Positions 17,459 to 27,942 of a stretch of DNA of 64,000 bases are shown here, piece by piece. The notes under the pieces were generated by a model. That model was not told the DNA's origin. It did no database searches and saw only the letters and a program-made list of their open reading frames with translations. The DNA is from Insolitispirillum peregrinum (GTDB lineage: Bacteria > Pseudomonadota > Alphaproteobacteria > Rhodospirillales > Rhodospirillaceae): the NCBI RefSeq assembly GCF_900156605.1, contig NZ_FTOA01000004.1, forward strand, positions 248,001 through 312,000, in the 5' to 3' direction. A program made the translations under genes and the position numbers. Every line of letters begins with the position of its first letter. The stretch's first letter is position 1.

Positions 17459-17950
17459 TTACCCGCGCCGACGGGCCAGCGGCTCGTTCGGCTGCAGCTC
17501 GCCATCCCACGGGAACAGCAGCCACATGTCCTGCGGCACCGGCACTGCATAGGTATCGACCGCCGGTTCGCCCTTCGGCTTGGCGTAAACGGTGGCAAGG
17601 TGCGCCTTGGGGATGTGCGCCTTGACCAGACGGGCCGTTACCCCGCTGTCAACCAGATCGTCAATGATCAGCCAGCCTTCCCCGTCACCAACCAGCGCAC
17701 GGTCAATGTCCTTGGCAATGCGGGGTTCGCCCTGCACCCGGTCGTCATAGGAAATGATGCTGATGCTGTCGACCACCCGCAGGTCCAGTTCACGGGCAAT
17801 GATCGACGACGGGATCAGGCCGCCACGGGTGATGGCAATCACCCCCTGGAACGGGCCGATGTCCATCAGCTTGTGCGCCAGCATGCGGGTGTCACGGTGG
17901 AACAGTTCCCAGGCGATGGGCAGGTAACGGTTGGCGGTGTAGTCAGTCAT
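17459..17950 (-). CDS. gpt: Xanthine (guanine) phosphoribosyltransferase
   Basis: This 163-residue type I phosphoribosyltransferase has the PRPP-binding loop WLIIDDLVDSGVTARLV and the preceding VIAITRGGLIPSSIIARELD. It closely follows the layout of E. coli Gpt, which salvages xanthine and guanine to their monophosphates at the cytoplasmic face. The ATG at 17950 begins MTDYTANRYLPIAWELFHRD; the frame stays open upstream but reads unlike protein. It converges with agt across 13 bases and is divergent from the gamma-glutamyltransferase-family gene. Confidence 0.93.
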   Translation of the reverse strand: MTDYTANRYLPIAWELFHRDTRMLAHKLMDIGPFQGVIAITRGGLIPSSIIARELDLRVVDSISIISYDDRVQGEPRIAKDIDRALVGDGEGWLIIDDLVDSGVTARLVKAHIPKAHLATVYAKPKGEPAVDTYAVPVPQDMWLLFPWDGELQPNEPLARRRG

Positions 17951-18165
17951 GATTGTCTCATCTGCGGGGAAAAACGAAAAAAGGGGTTTGCCACGCCCTT
18001 TTCGGGGGACGCAAGGAATTTTCGTGCTTGTCCAGAAGGCTTCCATTCTAAACAATGGCGGCAAATTCGGAAGCCTGTCTGTGAACCACCGCGCAGACGG
18101 CTTGCACCCCCCCCTGATCCGACCGGCTTTCAGCCTGAACGATCGTCAGAGGATAGCCTACGCCA

Positions 18166-19767
18166 ATGCTGCACACTGTTACTGCTCCGCGCGGCATGAT
18201 CGCCGCCCCGCACCATCTGGCAGCTCAATCCGGGCTGGACGTTTTGCGTGATGGTGGCAACGCCATCGAAGCAATGGTAGCAGCGGCAGCGACAATTGCC
18301 GTCGTCTATCCCCACATGAACGCGCTGGGCGGGGACGCCTTCTGGATCATCCATGAACCGGGCCGCCCGCCGATGTCGATTGACGGTTCGGGCGCGGCAG
18401 GCAAGGCGGTCGATATCGACCTGTTCAAGAGTCAGGGCTTCAGCAGCATTCCGGCCACCGGCCCGATGGCCGCGATCACCGTTGCCGGGGCGGTGTCCAG
18501 CTGGCAGTCGGCGCTGGAAGTGTCGCAGAGTCGCTGGGGGGGCTCGCTGTCCCTTGAACGATTGTTAGGCGATGCCATCACCTATGCCCGCAGCGGCTAT
18601 GCCGTTTCGGCCGCCCAGCGCCGGACGACCGTCCGCCTGAAGACCGCCCTTGCTGCCCTGCCCGGATTTGCCGACCACTTTCTGGCCGCAGGCGAAATCC
18701 CGGATGAAGGGTCGGTACAAAAGAATCCGGCTCTGGCCGAGACGCTCGGCTATCTTGCCCGCCATGGACTCGACGATTTCTATCGTGGCGAGGTTGCCCG
18801 CCGCATCGCCGCCGACCTTGCCCGTATCGGCAGCCCGCTGAAAGGCGAAGACATGGCCCGCCACCGGTCGGTGCGCCGCCGCCCCTTGTCGCTGCCCCTG
18901 CCCGGCGTCACCCTGTTCAACGCCCCGCCGCCGACGCAGGGGCTGGCCTCGCTGATGATCCTCGGCCTGTTCGAGCGCCATGCCAGCGCCGCCCCCGACG
19001 CCGACAGCTTTGAACACCTGCACGGGCTGGTCGAAGCCACCAAGGTGGCCTTCAAGGTGCGGAACGCCCACATCACCGACCCGCTGTACATGAGCGTTCA
19101 CCCGACCACCTACCTGAACGACCATGTGCTCGACAAGCTGTCGGAAGAGATCAGCCGCCGCACCGCCGCGCCGTGGCCCGCCGCCCTGCGCGATGGCGAC
19201 ACGGTGTATCTGACCGCCGCCGACAGTCAGGGCCGGGTGGTCAGCTTCATCCAGTCGATTTACCATGGTTACGGCTCGGGGATGGTGCTGCCGGACAGCG
19301 GCATCCTGTGGCACAACCGCGGCCATGCCTTCTCCCTTGATCCGCGCAACGTGCAGGCGCTGGCACCGGGCCGCAAGCCGTTCCACACCCTGTCGCCGGC
19401 GCTGGCGAAATTCCAGGATGGCCGGGTGATGGCCTATGGCACCATGGGCGGCGATGGCCAGCCGCAGACACAGGCGGCGCTGTTCACCCGCTATGCCCGC
19501 TATGGTCAGAGCCTGCAACAGGCGGTCACCGCTCCGCGCTGGGTGCTGGGCAAGACGCTCGATGGCGGCAAGCAGCACGACCTGAAGGTCGAAAGCCGGT
19601 TCGATCCGGCGGTCATTCAGGCCCTTGGCCGTGCGGGCCATGACGTGTCGGTGCTTGGCCCCTTTGAGGACATCATGGGCCACGCCGCCGCGCTGGTGCT
19701 GCGCCCCGATGGCTGGCTGGAAGGTGCCGTTGATCCGCGCGGGGATGGCGTGGTGGCGGGGTTTTAA
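18166..19767 (+). CDS. Gamma-glutamyltransferase-family Ntn hydrolase
   Basis: This 533-residue member of the self-cleaving GGT family would split before the catalytic Thr of the DGDTVYLTAADSQG segment (about residue 345) into large and small subunits. The motif GYGSGMVLPDSGILWHNRG corresponds to the oxyanion and product-binding loop, and the MAYGTMGGDGQPQ region is conserved. There is no signal peptide, unlike periplasmic glutathione-degrading GGT. Size and cytoplasmic location resemble HpxW, the oxamate amidohydrolase of purine catabolism, and the divergent neighbour is a purine salvage enzyme, but this identification is only an inference. Confidence 0.82.
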   Translation: MLHTVTAPRGMIAAPHHLAAQSGLDVLRDGGNAIEAMVAAAATIAVVYPHMNALGGDAFWIIHEPGRPPMSIDGSGAAGKAVDIDLFKSQGFSSIPATGPMAAITVAGAVSSWQSALEVSQSRWGGSLSLERLLGDAITYARSGYAVSAAQRRTTVRLKTALAALPGFADHFLAAGEIPDEGSVQKNPALAETLGYLARHGLDDFYRGEVARRIAADLARIGSPLKGEDMARHRSVRRRPLSLPLPGVTLFNAPPPTQGLASLMILGLFERHASAAPDADSFEHLHGLVEATKVAFKVRNAHITDPLYMSVHPTTYLNDHVLDKLSEEISRRTAAPWPAALRDGDTVYLTAADSQGRVVSFIQSIYHGYGSGMVLPDSGILWHNRGHAFSLDPRNVQALAPGRKPFHTLSPALAKFQDGRVMAYGTMGGDGQPQTQAALFTRYARYGQSLQQAVTAPRWVLGKTLDGGKQHDLKVESRFDPAVIQALGRAGHDVSVLGPFEDIMGHAAALVLRPDGWLEGAVDPRGDGVVAGF

Positions 19768-19796
19768 CAGGACACGACCGTAAGGTAACAAGGGAT

Positions 19797-19919
19797 GTGG
19801 AGCGCTGCTCCACACCTCGCTGGGGCCAGTCAGCCCCAGACCCCATTCCGTTGACTTAAAAGAAAAAATGGTGGTCCGGGGCCGGAGGCCCCAAATGAAC
19901 GTCCGGGGCCGGAGGCCCC
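19797..19919. repeat. Dispersed composite repeat family C, copy 1, plus duplicated 19-base unit
   Basis: GTGGAGCGCTGCTCCAC (19797-19813) is followed by ACCTCG and a second hairpin, CTGGGGCC/AGCCCCAG with loop, and then ACCCCATT (to 19847). The reverse complement of the whole 51-base unit recurs at 35872-35923 with compensating base changes. Further on, a 19-base unit (GTCCGGGGCCGGAGGCCCC) occurs twice, at 19874 and 19901. This fills most of the gap between two convergent genes. Confidence 0.75.
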
Positions 19920-19949
19920 GGGCAGGTGCGGACAGCAGTTCACATTGTT

Positions 19950-21140
19950 TCACTGACCGTCGTGTTCCCTGCACGAAAACAGGTCCGGGGGATCGGCCAG
20001 CGCCCCGTCAACCAGCGGCTCGGCTCCGATGCCGATCAGGCGGAACAGGGTGCCATCGGCTTCCCGCTCCAGCAGCGGACGCACCGCCGTCAGCAAGACT
20101 CCGGCCTGTTGCGAGGGTGTCGGCAGCCGCAAATGGCGGCTGCGCAGCTTGAAATCCCGGCTTTTCAGCTTCAGAACCACCCCGGCGGCGGCCATCTGGT
20201 GGCGGCGCAAGCTGCGCTCCACCCGCTCGGCCAGCGGGGCCAGTGCGGCCAGTAAATCGGCCGGGCGGGACAAGTCCTGCTGAAAGGTGGTCTCCGCCGA
20301 GATCGACTTGCTTTCCCGCTCGGGCGTCACCGAGCGGTCATCCTGCCCGCGCGCGATCCGCCATAACCACCCGCCATGGGCACCGTAGCGGGTCTTCAGC
20401 TCCATCTCGCTGACCTGCTGCAAATCGCCGATGGTGGTAAAGCCGTCCCCTTGCAGACGCCGCTCCATCGCAGGCCCGACGCCATGAATTGCCCGCACCG
20501 GACGCGGAGCCAGAAAAGCCACTGCCTCGGCCCGCCCGATCACCGAAAAGCCGCGTGGCTTTTGCAGGTCCGAAGCAGTTTTAGCGAGGAACTTGTTATA
20601 GCTGAGACCAACCGACAGCGAGATGCCCACCTCCTGCTCCACCCGCTGGGCGATATCGGCCAAAGCCTCGGGGATGTCTTCGCGGTGGGACAGGTCAAGA
20701 TAGGCTTCATCCAGCGCCAGCGGCTCGATCAGGCTGGTGACCGAGTGCAGGATGCGGTGGATATCAGCCGACACCCGGCGGTATTTGCCATGGTCGGGCC
20801 GCACGATCACCGCCTGCGGGCACAGCTCGCGCGCCTTGTACATCGGCATCGCCGACCGGCAGCCGTATTGGCGGGCCAGATAACAGGCGGTCGCCACCAC
20901 CGAACGCGGATCGGTGCCGCCGATCAGGATTGGCTGATCGCGCAATTCGGGCCGGTCACGCTTTTCAATCGAGGCATAAAAGCTGTCGCAATCGACATGG
21001 GCAATCGCCAGATCGCGCAATTCAGCATGCCAGACCACCCGCCCACTGCCACAGGTCGGGCAGCGGGACGGGGCGCAGGCGGCATCAAAAGCCTCGAGAC
21101 AATCCCGGCACAGGGCCGGAGCCAGCGCGCTCACCGTCAC
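19950..21140 (-). CDS. dinB: DNA polymerase IV (Y family) with N-terminal zinc finger
   Basis: DinB is the error-prone polymerase that bypasses lesions. This 396-residue protein has the catalytic carboxylates in IAHVDCDSFYASIE and ALDEAYLD, the sliding thumb helix-hairpin (AIHGVGPAMERRL) and the little-finger domain near residues 270-370. Before the palm there is an extension of about 45 residues with two CxxC pairs (CRDC and CPTC), a likely zinc finger. It starts three bases after the stop of the methyltransferase gene, so the two form an operon, and a LexA box lies upstream of that operon. Confidence 0.94.
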   Translation of the reverse strand: MTVSALAPALCRDCLEAFDAACAPSRCPTCGSGRVVWHAELRDLAIAHVDCDSFYASIEKRDRPELRDQPILIGGTDPRSVVATACYLARQYGCRSAMPMYKARELCPQAVIVRPDHGKYRRVSADIHRILHSVTSLIEPLALDEAYLDLSHREDIPEALADIAQRVEQEVGISLSVGLSYNKFLAKTASDLQKPRGFSVIGRAEAVAFLAPRPVRAIHGVGPAMERRLQGDGFTTIGDLQQVSEMELKTRYGAHGGWLWRIARGQDDRSVTPERESKSISAETTFQQDLSRPADLLAALAPLAERVERSLRRHQMAAAGVVLKLKSRDFKLRSRHLRLPTPSQQAGVLLTAVRPLLEREADGTLFRLIGIGAEPLVDGALADPPDLFSCREHDGQ

Positions 21141-21143
21141 CCA

Positions 21144-21785
21144 TCACGCCGGACGGCGGGCCACCAGTTGGACGGTGGCGGCCAGCCCCTGATGCAGCGG
21201 ACCTTCGTCCAGCAGCGGCACCGCCTCGTCCAGCAGGAGGATGTCAGCCCCGGCAAAGTCGGCGCGCAACTGGTCGGCAGTGTACAGCAGGCTCAGGTCC
21301 CTGGGGCCGCCGCTGCTGTGCGCCAGTTGCTCGGGGCGGAAGGCTTCGAGAATCACCAGACCGCCGGGCCTGAGCGCCGCCAGCATCTGCCGGTGCGCCG
21401 TTGCCCGCAGCGCAGGCGGCAGGTGCAGGAACACCGACACCACCGCATCGAACGTGGCCTGCGGCCAGTCCCACGTCGCCAGATCGGCACAGGTGGCCTG
21501 CAAGGTCACCTGCCGTTCCAGCGCCAGTTGCAGGGCCTTTTTCACCCCTTCGGGCGAGGCGTCAACACTGCTGACCATCAGGCCGTTTTGCGCCAGCCAC
21601 ACGCCATTGCGGCCTTCGCCATCGCCCACCGCCAGCACGCTCATGCCGGGTTTCAAGCGGGAGGACTGAGCGCACAGAAAGGCGTTTGGCCGGGTACCAT
21701 AGACGTAGTGGTGCGCCCCAAAGCGTTTGTCCCAAAAGGCTCCCGGATCGGTCAGGGACGGGTCAACCAGTGGTGCAGAGGTCAT
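21144..21785 (-). CDS. SAM-dependent methyltransferase (TehB-like) co-transcribed with dinB
   Basis: This 213-residue class I methyltransferase has motif I in VLAVGDGEGRNGVWLA, an acidic residue ending strand 2 (SSVDAS) and the post-I to motif III order of small-molecule methyltransferases. The N-terminal YVYGTRPNAFL resembles the TehB/thiopurine S-methyltransferase group. The ATG at 21785 has TGGAG nine bases upstream; an ATG at 21809 is in frame. The gene precedes dinB by three bases and follows a LexA box, which predicts DNA-damage induction. The substrate is unknown. Confidence 0.82.
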   Translation of the reverse strand: MTSAPLVDPSLTDPGAFWDKRFGAHHYVYGTRPNAFLCAQSSRLKPGMSVLAVGDGEGRNGVWLAQNGLMVSSVDASPEGVKKALQLALERQVTLQATCADLATWDWPQATFDAVVSVFLHLPPALRATAHRQMLAALRPGGLVILEAFRPEQLAHSSGGPRDLSLLYTADQLRADFAGADILLLDEAVPLLDEGPLHQGLAATVQLVARRPA

Positions 21786-21833
21786 GGCAGCGGCTCCAGT
21801 GTGCAGCATCGTCCGGGGAGAATACCATCACCA

Positions 21834-21848
21834 GAACGAAAAGGGAAC
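21834..21848 (-). promoter_or_regulatory. LexA (SOS) box of alphaproteobacterial type
   Basis: On the minus strand the site reads GTTC-CCTTTTC-GTTC, a perfect match to the GTTC-N7-GTTC direct-repeat operator described for LexA in Caulobacter and Rhodobacter. It is 49 bp before the methyltransferase ATG (25 bp before the alternative ATG). A TATTCT hexamer lies 17 bases after a weak TTCCCT, so the box overlaps the likely -35. Confidence 0.75.
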
Positions 21849-21859
21849 AATCGGACCGG

Positions 21860-23677
<1,818 letters not shown>

Positions 23678-23726
23678 GGGCCGCAGTTATAGGGCAAGTT
23701 GGCAGGCGGGGGAACGGCTATTTCGG

Positions 23727-26186
23727 TCAGGAGGGCAAAGCCGATGACAGGCGCTTTTTGGCTTCGACCAGACAGTTGACCACACTGGCCACCTCGAACG
23801 GCTTGCACAGGTAATCGTCAAAGCCCATGCCGCGCGCCTGGGCGATGTCCTGTGCCCGCACATTGGCGCTGATCGCCACCATCATCACCGTCTGATAGTC
23901 CGGCATCTGGCGCAGGCGCTGGGCCACCACGTCGCCGGTCACATCCGGCAGGTTGATGTCGATCATCACCAGATCAGCCAGATGATCCACCGCCCAGCCC
24001 AGAGCCTCGCTGCCGGTGCTGACTGTCACCAGTGTTACCCCGCCGACCACCGCCAGCAGGTCCTGCATCAGTGCCTGATTGGCCGGATTGTCTTCGATAT
24101 ACAGCACCTGCAACGGCGTGCCGTGGCGCAGGATGGCCGTTTCGGTGCTCCACCATCCCATCTCGCCATCGCCCATTTTGCGCGGTGTCCAGCCAGCGAT
24201 GGATGCCGCCGTCAAACGCGGAATGGTGAACCAGAAATGGCTGCCTTCGCCCTCGGTACTGGTGACGCTGATGCTGCCGTTCATCGCCTCGACCAGCCGG
24301 CGGGTGACCGCCAGCCCGACTCCGGTGCCTTCGGCGGCCTGACTGGAGGCCAGAACCCGGTGGAACGGGTCAAAAATCTTCGGCAGGTGATCAACCGGGA
24401 TTCCGATGCCGTTGTCTTCGATGCTGATTGTCAGGTGCGATACCCCCTGTTCGCGCAACCGCAACCGCACCATGCCGCCACTGCGGTTGTACTTGATCGC
24501 GTTGGACAGCAGGTTGATGACGATCTGCTTCAGCCGGACCCGATCCCCCAGCACCACCAGCACTGGCACATCGCCCGGTGCCGGCGGCACGGGCTGCTCA
24601 TCCAGAAACATCTGAATGCTGCGTTTTTCGGCCAGTGGCGCCAGCATGTCGAGGCATTCGATGGCCAGCGCCGCCATGTCGAGCGGCTCGGAAGACAGGT
24701 CAAGATGTCCGGCTTCGATACGGGCCAGATCCAGCACCTGATTGATCAGCCCCAGCAGATGATCGCCCGCATCGATGATGTGCTGGACATACTGCGTCTG
24801 TGACGGATCAAGCGGTTGCGCCCGCGGCAACAGCAGCAACTGGGCAAAGCCGAGAATCGCATTCATCGGCGTCCGCAACTCATGGCTCATGTTGGCGAGA
24901 AATTCCGACTTGGCGGCGTTGGCCCGTTCGGCCTCGCCATAGGCCAGACGCAGTTTCTCGGCGTCGTCGTATTGCCGGGTGATGTCGTGCCCGGTACCGC
25001 GATAGCCCAGCACCTTGCCGGTTGACGACAGGAACCGCTTGCCCGCAATCGCCGCCCGCAGGTGGCCACCATCTTTCAGGTGCAGCATCACCTCGAACGT
25101 CAGCCGCGACTGGCTGTGCACAATCTGTCGTCGCAGTTCCGGCCAGGCAGGCGAAATGACCGTCACCACCCCCATCTCGATCAGATCATTCAGTGAACGA
25201 CCGGCAACGCTTTCCCAGCTGAGGCCGGTATGGGCCAGAAAGCGTTCCGAGATGATGGTCAGCCGCCCGTTGTGGTCACTTTCCCAGAACCAGTCAGACG
25301 ACACCTCGGCCAGATCACGAAAGCGGTTTTCGCTGATGCGCAGGGCGTTTTCGATGGTCCGCCGTTCACCAATCTCGCGGTGCAGGTGGCGGGTTCGCTC
25401 ATCCACCCGGCTTTCCAGATCCTCGTTGATCAGACGCAGGCTGTCTTCGGCCCGGCGGCGGGCGATCAGCTCCAGCTCGGCAGACCCGATCAGCCGGTTG
25501 AACGATTCCACCAGATAGCCGATCTCGTCACTGTGATGCCCCGGAGGAATCCGGATTGGGCGCAGACTGTCCCCCGGCTCGGGCGGGATGTCCTGCAAAT
25601 CGTCAACAATGCGTTCGACCGGCAACAAGGTGGTGCGCAGATAAACCCAGGTCAGGATCGCGCACAGCAGGACGGTCTGCACCATCATCAGCGCCAGCCC
25701 CAGCAGCACCCGACCCAGAAAATCCTCGCCGCCGAGGGCGGGCGAAACCGTCACTTCCAGATAGCCGACCGGCAGCGGCTGGTTATGGTACAAGGGGCCA
25801 AACAGCGGGCGGCTGATCTGATAGTCCTCACCCAGCAACAGGCGCAGAATGCCCAGCGTCCAGCCATCGGGCATCTGAGGCTCATGCAGCTTGGCACTGG
25901 CCAGCGTGTCGTGGAAATCACTGACAATCCGCGCCTCGGCGACCGGATTGCGCAGGGACAGGCCATCCACCACACTGGACGCCAGCCCGGTATCGATCGA
26001 ATAGGCCGCCATCGCTGCCGACGGCATGGCCGCATCCACCAGATGATTGACGGTGCGTTCGATGTTCACCAGCTGGTTCTGTTGATCCTGCCACCCCTGA
26101 AACAGGCTGAGTACCAGTCCGACGACCAAAGCCACCATGGCGGTCCGCCGCAGGAACGTATGGAGCAACTTGCGTTTGAGGCGCAT
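23727..26186 (-). CDS. Membrane hybrid sensor histidine kinase (PAS, HisKA, HATPase, receiver)
   Basis: In this 819-residue protein an N-terminal helix (about 15-30) and a second (about 160-185) flank a periplasmic sensor of roughly 130 residues. A HAMP linker, a PAS domain (about 290-400), HisKA with the phospho-His in MSHELRTPMNAILG, an ATPase domain (NLLSNAIKYN, DNGIGIP) and a receiver with the phospho-Asp in LVMIDINLPD follow. It is divergent from a lone solute-binding protein across 244 bp. By analogy with kinase systems that use binding proteins as ligand sensors, that protein may be its input, but this is inference. Confidence 0.93.
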   Translation of the reverse strand: MRLKRKLLHTFLRRTAMVALVVGLVLSLFQGWQDQQNQLVNIERTVNHLVDAAMPSAAMAAYSIDTGLASSVVDGLSLRNPVAEARIVSDFHDTLASAKLHEPQMPDGWTLGILRLLLGEDYQISRPLFGPLYHNQPLPVGYLEVTVSPALGGEDFLGRVLLGLALMMVQTVLLCAILTWVYLRTTLLPVERIVDDLQDIPPEPGDSLRPIRIPPGHHSDEIGYLVESFNRLIGSAELELIARRRAEDSLRLINEDLESRVDERTRHLHREIGERRTIENALRISENRFRDLAEVSSDWFWESDHNGRLTIISERFLAHTGLSWESVAGRSLNDLIEMGVVTVISPAWPELRRQIVHSQSRLTFEVMLHLKDGGHLRAAIAGKRFLSSTGKVLGYRGTGHDITRQYDDAEKLRLAYGEAERANAAKSEFLANMSHELRTPMNAILGFAQLLLLPRAQPLDPSQTQYVQHIIDAGDHLLGLINQVLDLARIEAGHLDLSSEPLDMAALAIECLDMLAPLAEKRSIQMFLDEQPVPPAPGDVPVLVVLGDRVRLKQIVINLLSNAIKYNRSGGMVRLRLREQGVSHLTISIEDNGIGIPVDHLPKIFDPFHRVLASSQAAEGTGVGLAVTRRLVEAMNGSISVTSTEGEGSHFWFTIPRLTAASIAGWTPRKMGDGEMGWWSTETAILRHGTPLQVLYIEDNPANQALMQDLLAVVGGVTLVTVSTGSEALGWAVDHLADLVMIDINLPDVTGDVVAQRLRQMPDYQTVMMVAISANVRAQDIAQARGMGFDDYLCKPFEVASVVNCLVEAKKRLSSALPS

Positions 26187-26430
26187 CCGGAAGGCTCTCC
26201 GCTGTTCGGGCTGGCCCAGGGGTCAATGCAGGATGTTTGCATTGCCCATTGTGTTCGCAAGATTGGGATTTTTCCAGAGAGAACCATTTTCTCACGGCCC
26301 GATCTGCGATATGGTCCCAGGAAGAGATTATGGCTCGCTGGCAACACGAGCCATAAGGAGCACGTTCCGTAACAGCTTTTTCCCTGGTGAACCAGAGCCC
26401 ACCGCACCGGAAAAGGCTCTGACCGCAGGC

Positions 26431-27264
26431 ATGAGAGATACGCCCATGGCGTGGTGGATCCACCGCTGGAGAGCCGCCTTCGGAATCCTTGCCGCCATCC
26501 TGGTGGCAGGAGGCCTGTTTGCGGCCTGGAACACCGGCGCCTCGGGAGAAGCCATGCGGCCAGCTGCCGTGGCCGGGACCGCGGGCACCAGCGGCAAGGA
26601 CACCTCTCCCCGGCCCATCCAGATGCTGACCCTGTTCTGGCCCCCCTACACCGGCGAAGCCTTGCCCTATGGCGGTGAAAGCACCCGTATCCTGCGATCG
26701 GTCTTTGAGCGCGAAGGCATCCCGGTCGAAGTCGGCTACGTGCCCTGGCCGCGGGCCCTGACCATGTTCCAGCAAAAGCAGGCCGACATCCTCTATCCCG
26801 AATACGCCGAACGGGCCGGGCAGGACGGTTGCCTGTTGTCGCAGGCCTATCAGGTAACCTCGCTGTCCCTGGTGGAACGGCGCGACATGCCACTGCGCTG
26901 GAATCTGCTCAGTGACCTCAGTTCCTATACGCTGGGAGTGGTGCGGGGCTACATCAACAGCCCCGGCGTTGACGCTCTGGTTCGCACCCATCGCCTGCAG
27001 GTGGAGGCCGACAACAACGATACGACCAATATTCGCAAGGTCGCTGCTGGCCGCATTGATGGTGCCTTCATCGACCCACAGGTCTACCGCTATTTGATGG
27101 AGCAGGACGTCAGCCTGCAGCCACTGCGCGATCTGGTTCGTCTGGGCGGGAAATCGGTGGCCCTCCGCACCCTGCATGCCTGTTTTCAGGATACCGAACG
27201 GGGTCGCCATCTGCGCGACATCTTTAACCGGGCCATCACCGAACAGGCATCAGACAAACAATGA
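26431..27264 (+). CDS. Membrane-anchored family-3 solute-binding protein
   Basis: In this 277-residue protein a single N-terminal hydrophobic segment (FGILAAILVAGGLFAAW) is followed by a low-complexity linker. The bilobed periplasmic domain starts at PIQMLTLFWPPYTGEALPYGG, the usual opening of amino-acid-type (SBP_bac_3) binding proteins. YVPWPRALTMFQQKQADILYP is the typical hinge region. There is no ABC permease or ATPase nearby; the neighbours are a divergent hybrid kinase and a co-transcribed acyltransferase (ATGA overlap). A sensory rather than transport role is plausible. The ATG at 26431 is chosen because it starts the signal/anchor; 26446 is an alternative. Confidence 0.8.
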   Translation: MRDTPMAWWIHRWRAAFGILAAILVAGGLFAAWNTGASGEAMRPAAVAGTAGTSGKDTSPRPIQMLTLFWPPYTGEALPYGGESTRILRSVFEREGIPVEVGYVPWPRALTMFQQKQADILYPEYAERAGQDGCLLSQAYQVTSLSLVERRDMPLRWNLLSDLSSYTLGVVRGYINSPGVDALVRTHRLQVEADNNDTTNIRKVAAGRIDGAFIDPQVYRYLMEQDVSLQPLRDLVRLGGKSVALRTLHACFQDTERGRHLRDIFNRAITEQASDKQ

Positions 27265-27884
27265 TCCCCCCCCTCATCGCCCTGCTGGGCTGGAGTGATC
27301 AGGCTCCACAGCTGTTGGCCCTGTTGCAGCGGCTGGGATCACCGGCACAGATGGTCATTGACGACAGTCCCGAAGCCCGACAGGCCATGGCAGGGCAGAT
27401 GATCGTCCAGAGCGCCGAACGTGCCCTGCACCGCCACACCCCGGCCACCCTGTGGCTGGTGAACGGCTGTTCCACCCTGCCCGGCGGGCCTGCCCTGCAG
27501 CGGCGGGCCGCCTATGCGCCCTACCGGCAGGCCGGATTCTGCTTCCCGGCAATCGTTGCCCCCGAAGCTCTGGTGGCGGAAACGGCAGAGGTAGCCGAAG
27601 GGTGCCAGATTTTCGCCGACGCCATCGTGCGTCCGGCGGCATCGCTGGGCTTTGGCGTTGTGCTGGGGCGGGGGGCCATTGTCAGTGAACACAGCCACCT
27701 TGCCGACCATGTGCTGGTTTCGGGCAGGGCCTGCATCGGTGAACAGGTTCACATCGGCGAAGGGGCCTTTATCGGCGCAGGCTGCACCATTCTGGACGGA
27801 GTGGTGATCGGGGCGCGGGCCATCATTGCCCCCGGAGCACTGGTGCAGAGCGATGTTCCGGCAGTCCACATGATCACCGGATAA
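27261..27884 (+). CDS. Hexapeptide-repeat acyltransferase (NeuD-like)
   Basis: This 207-residue protein has a Rossmann-like N-terminal half without a clear nucleotide motif. The C-terminal left-handed beta helix contains repeated hexapeptides (for example IGEGAFIGAGCTILDGVVIGARAIIAPGA). This is the architecture of NeuD/PglD-type sugar O- or N-acetyltransferases, which use acetyl-CoA. The ATG overlaps the stop of the preceding binding protein, so the two are translationally coupled. What it acylates is not evident, since no surface-polysaccharide cluster lies nearby. Confidence 0.78.
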   Translation: MIPPLIALLGWSDQAPQLLALLQRLGSPAQMVIDDSPEARQAMAGQMIVQSAERALHRHTPATLWLVNGCSTLPGGPALQRRAAYAPYRQAGFCFPAIVAPEALVAETAEVAEGCQIFADAIVRPAASLGFGVVLGRGAIVSEHSHLADHVLVSGRACIGEQVHIGEGAFIGAGCTILDGVVIGARAIIAPGALVQSDVPAVHMITG

Positions 27885-27897
27885 GACTTTCTGAACA

Positions 27898-27932
27898 CCG
27901 CATCCCGGATGCAGGCACCATCCGGGATGCGG
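27898..27932. terminator. Bidirectional hairpin between convergent genes
   Basis: A perfect 14-bp stem (CCGCATCCCGGATG at 27898-27911 with CATCCGGGATGCGG at 27919-27932) carries a seven-base loop. It sits 13 bases after the acyltransferase stop and 10 bases from the CoA-transferase stop. Confidence 0.7.
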
Positions 27933-27942
27933 CAGGACAGCG

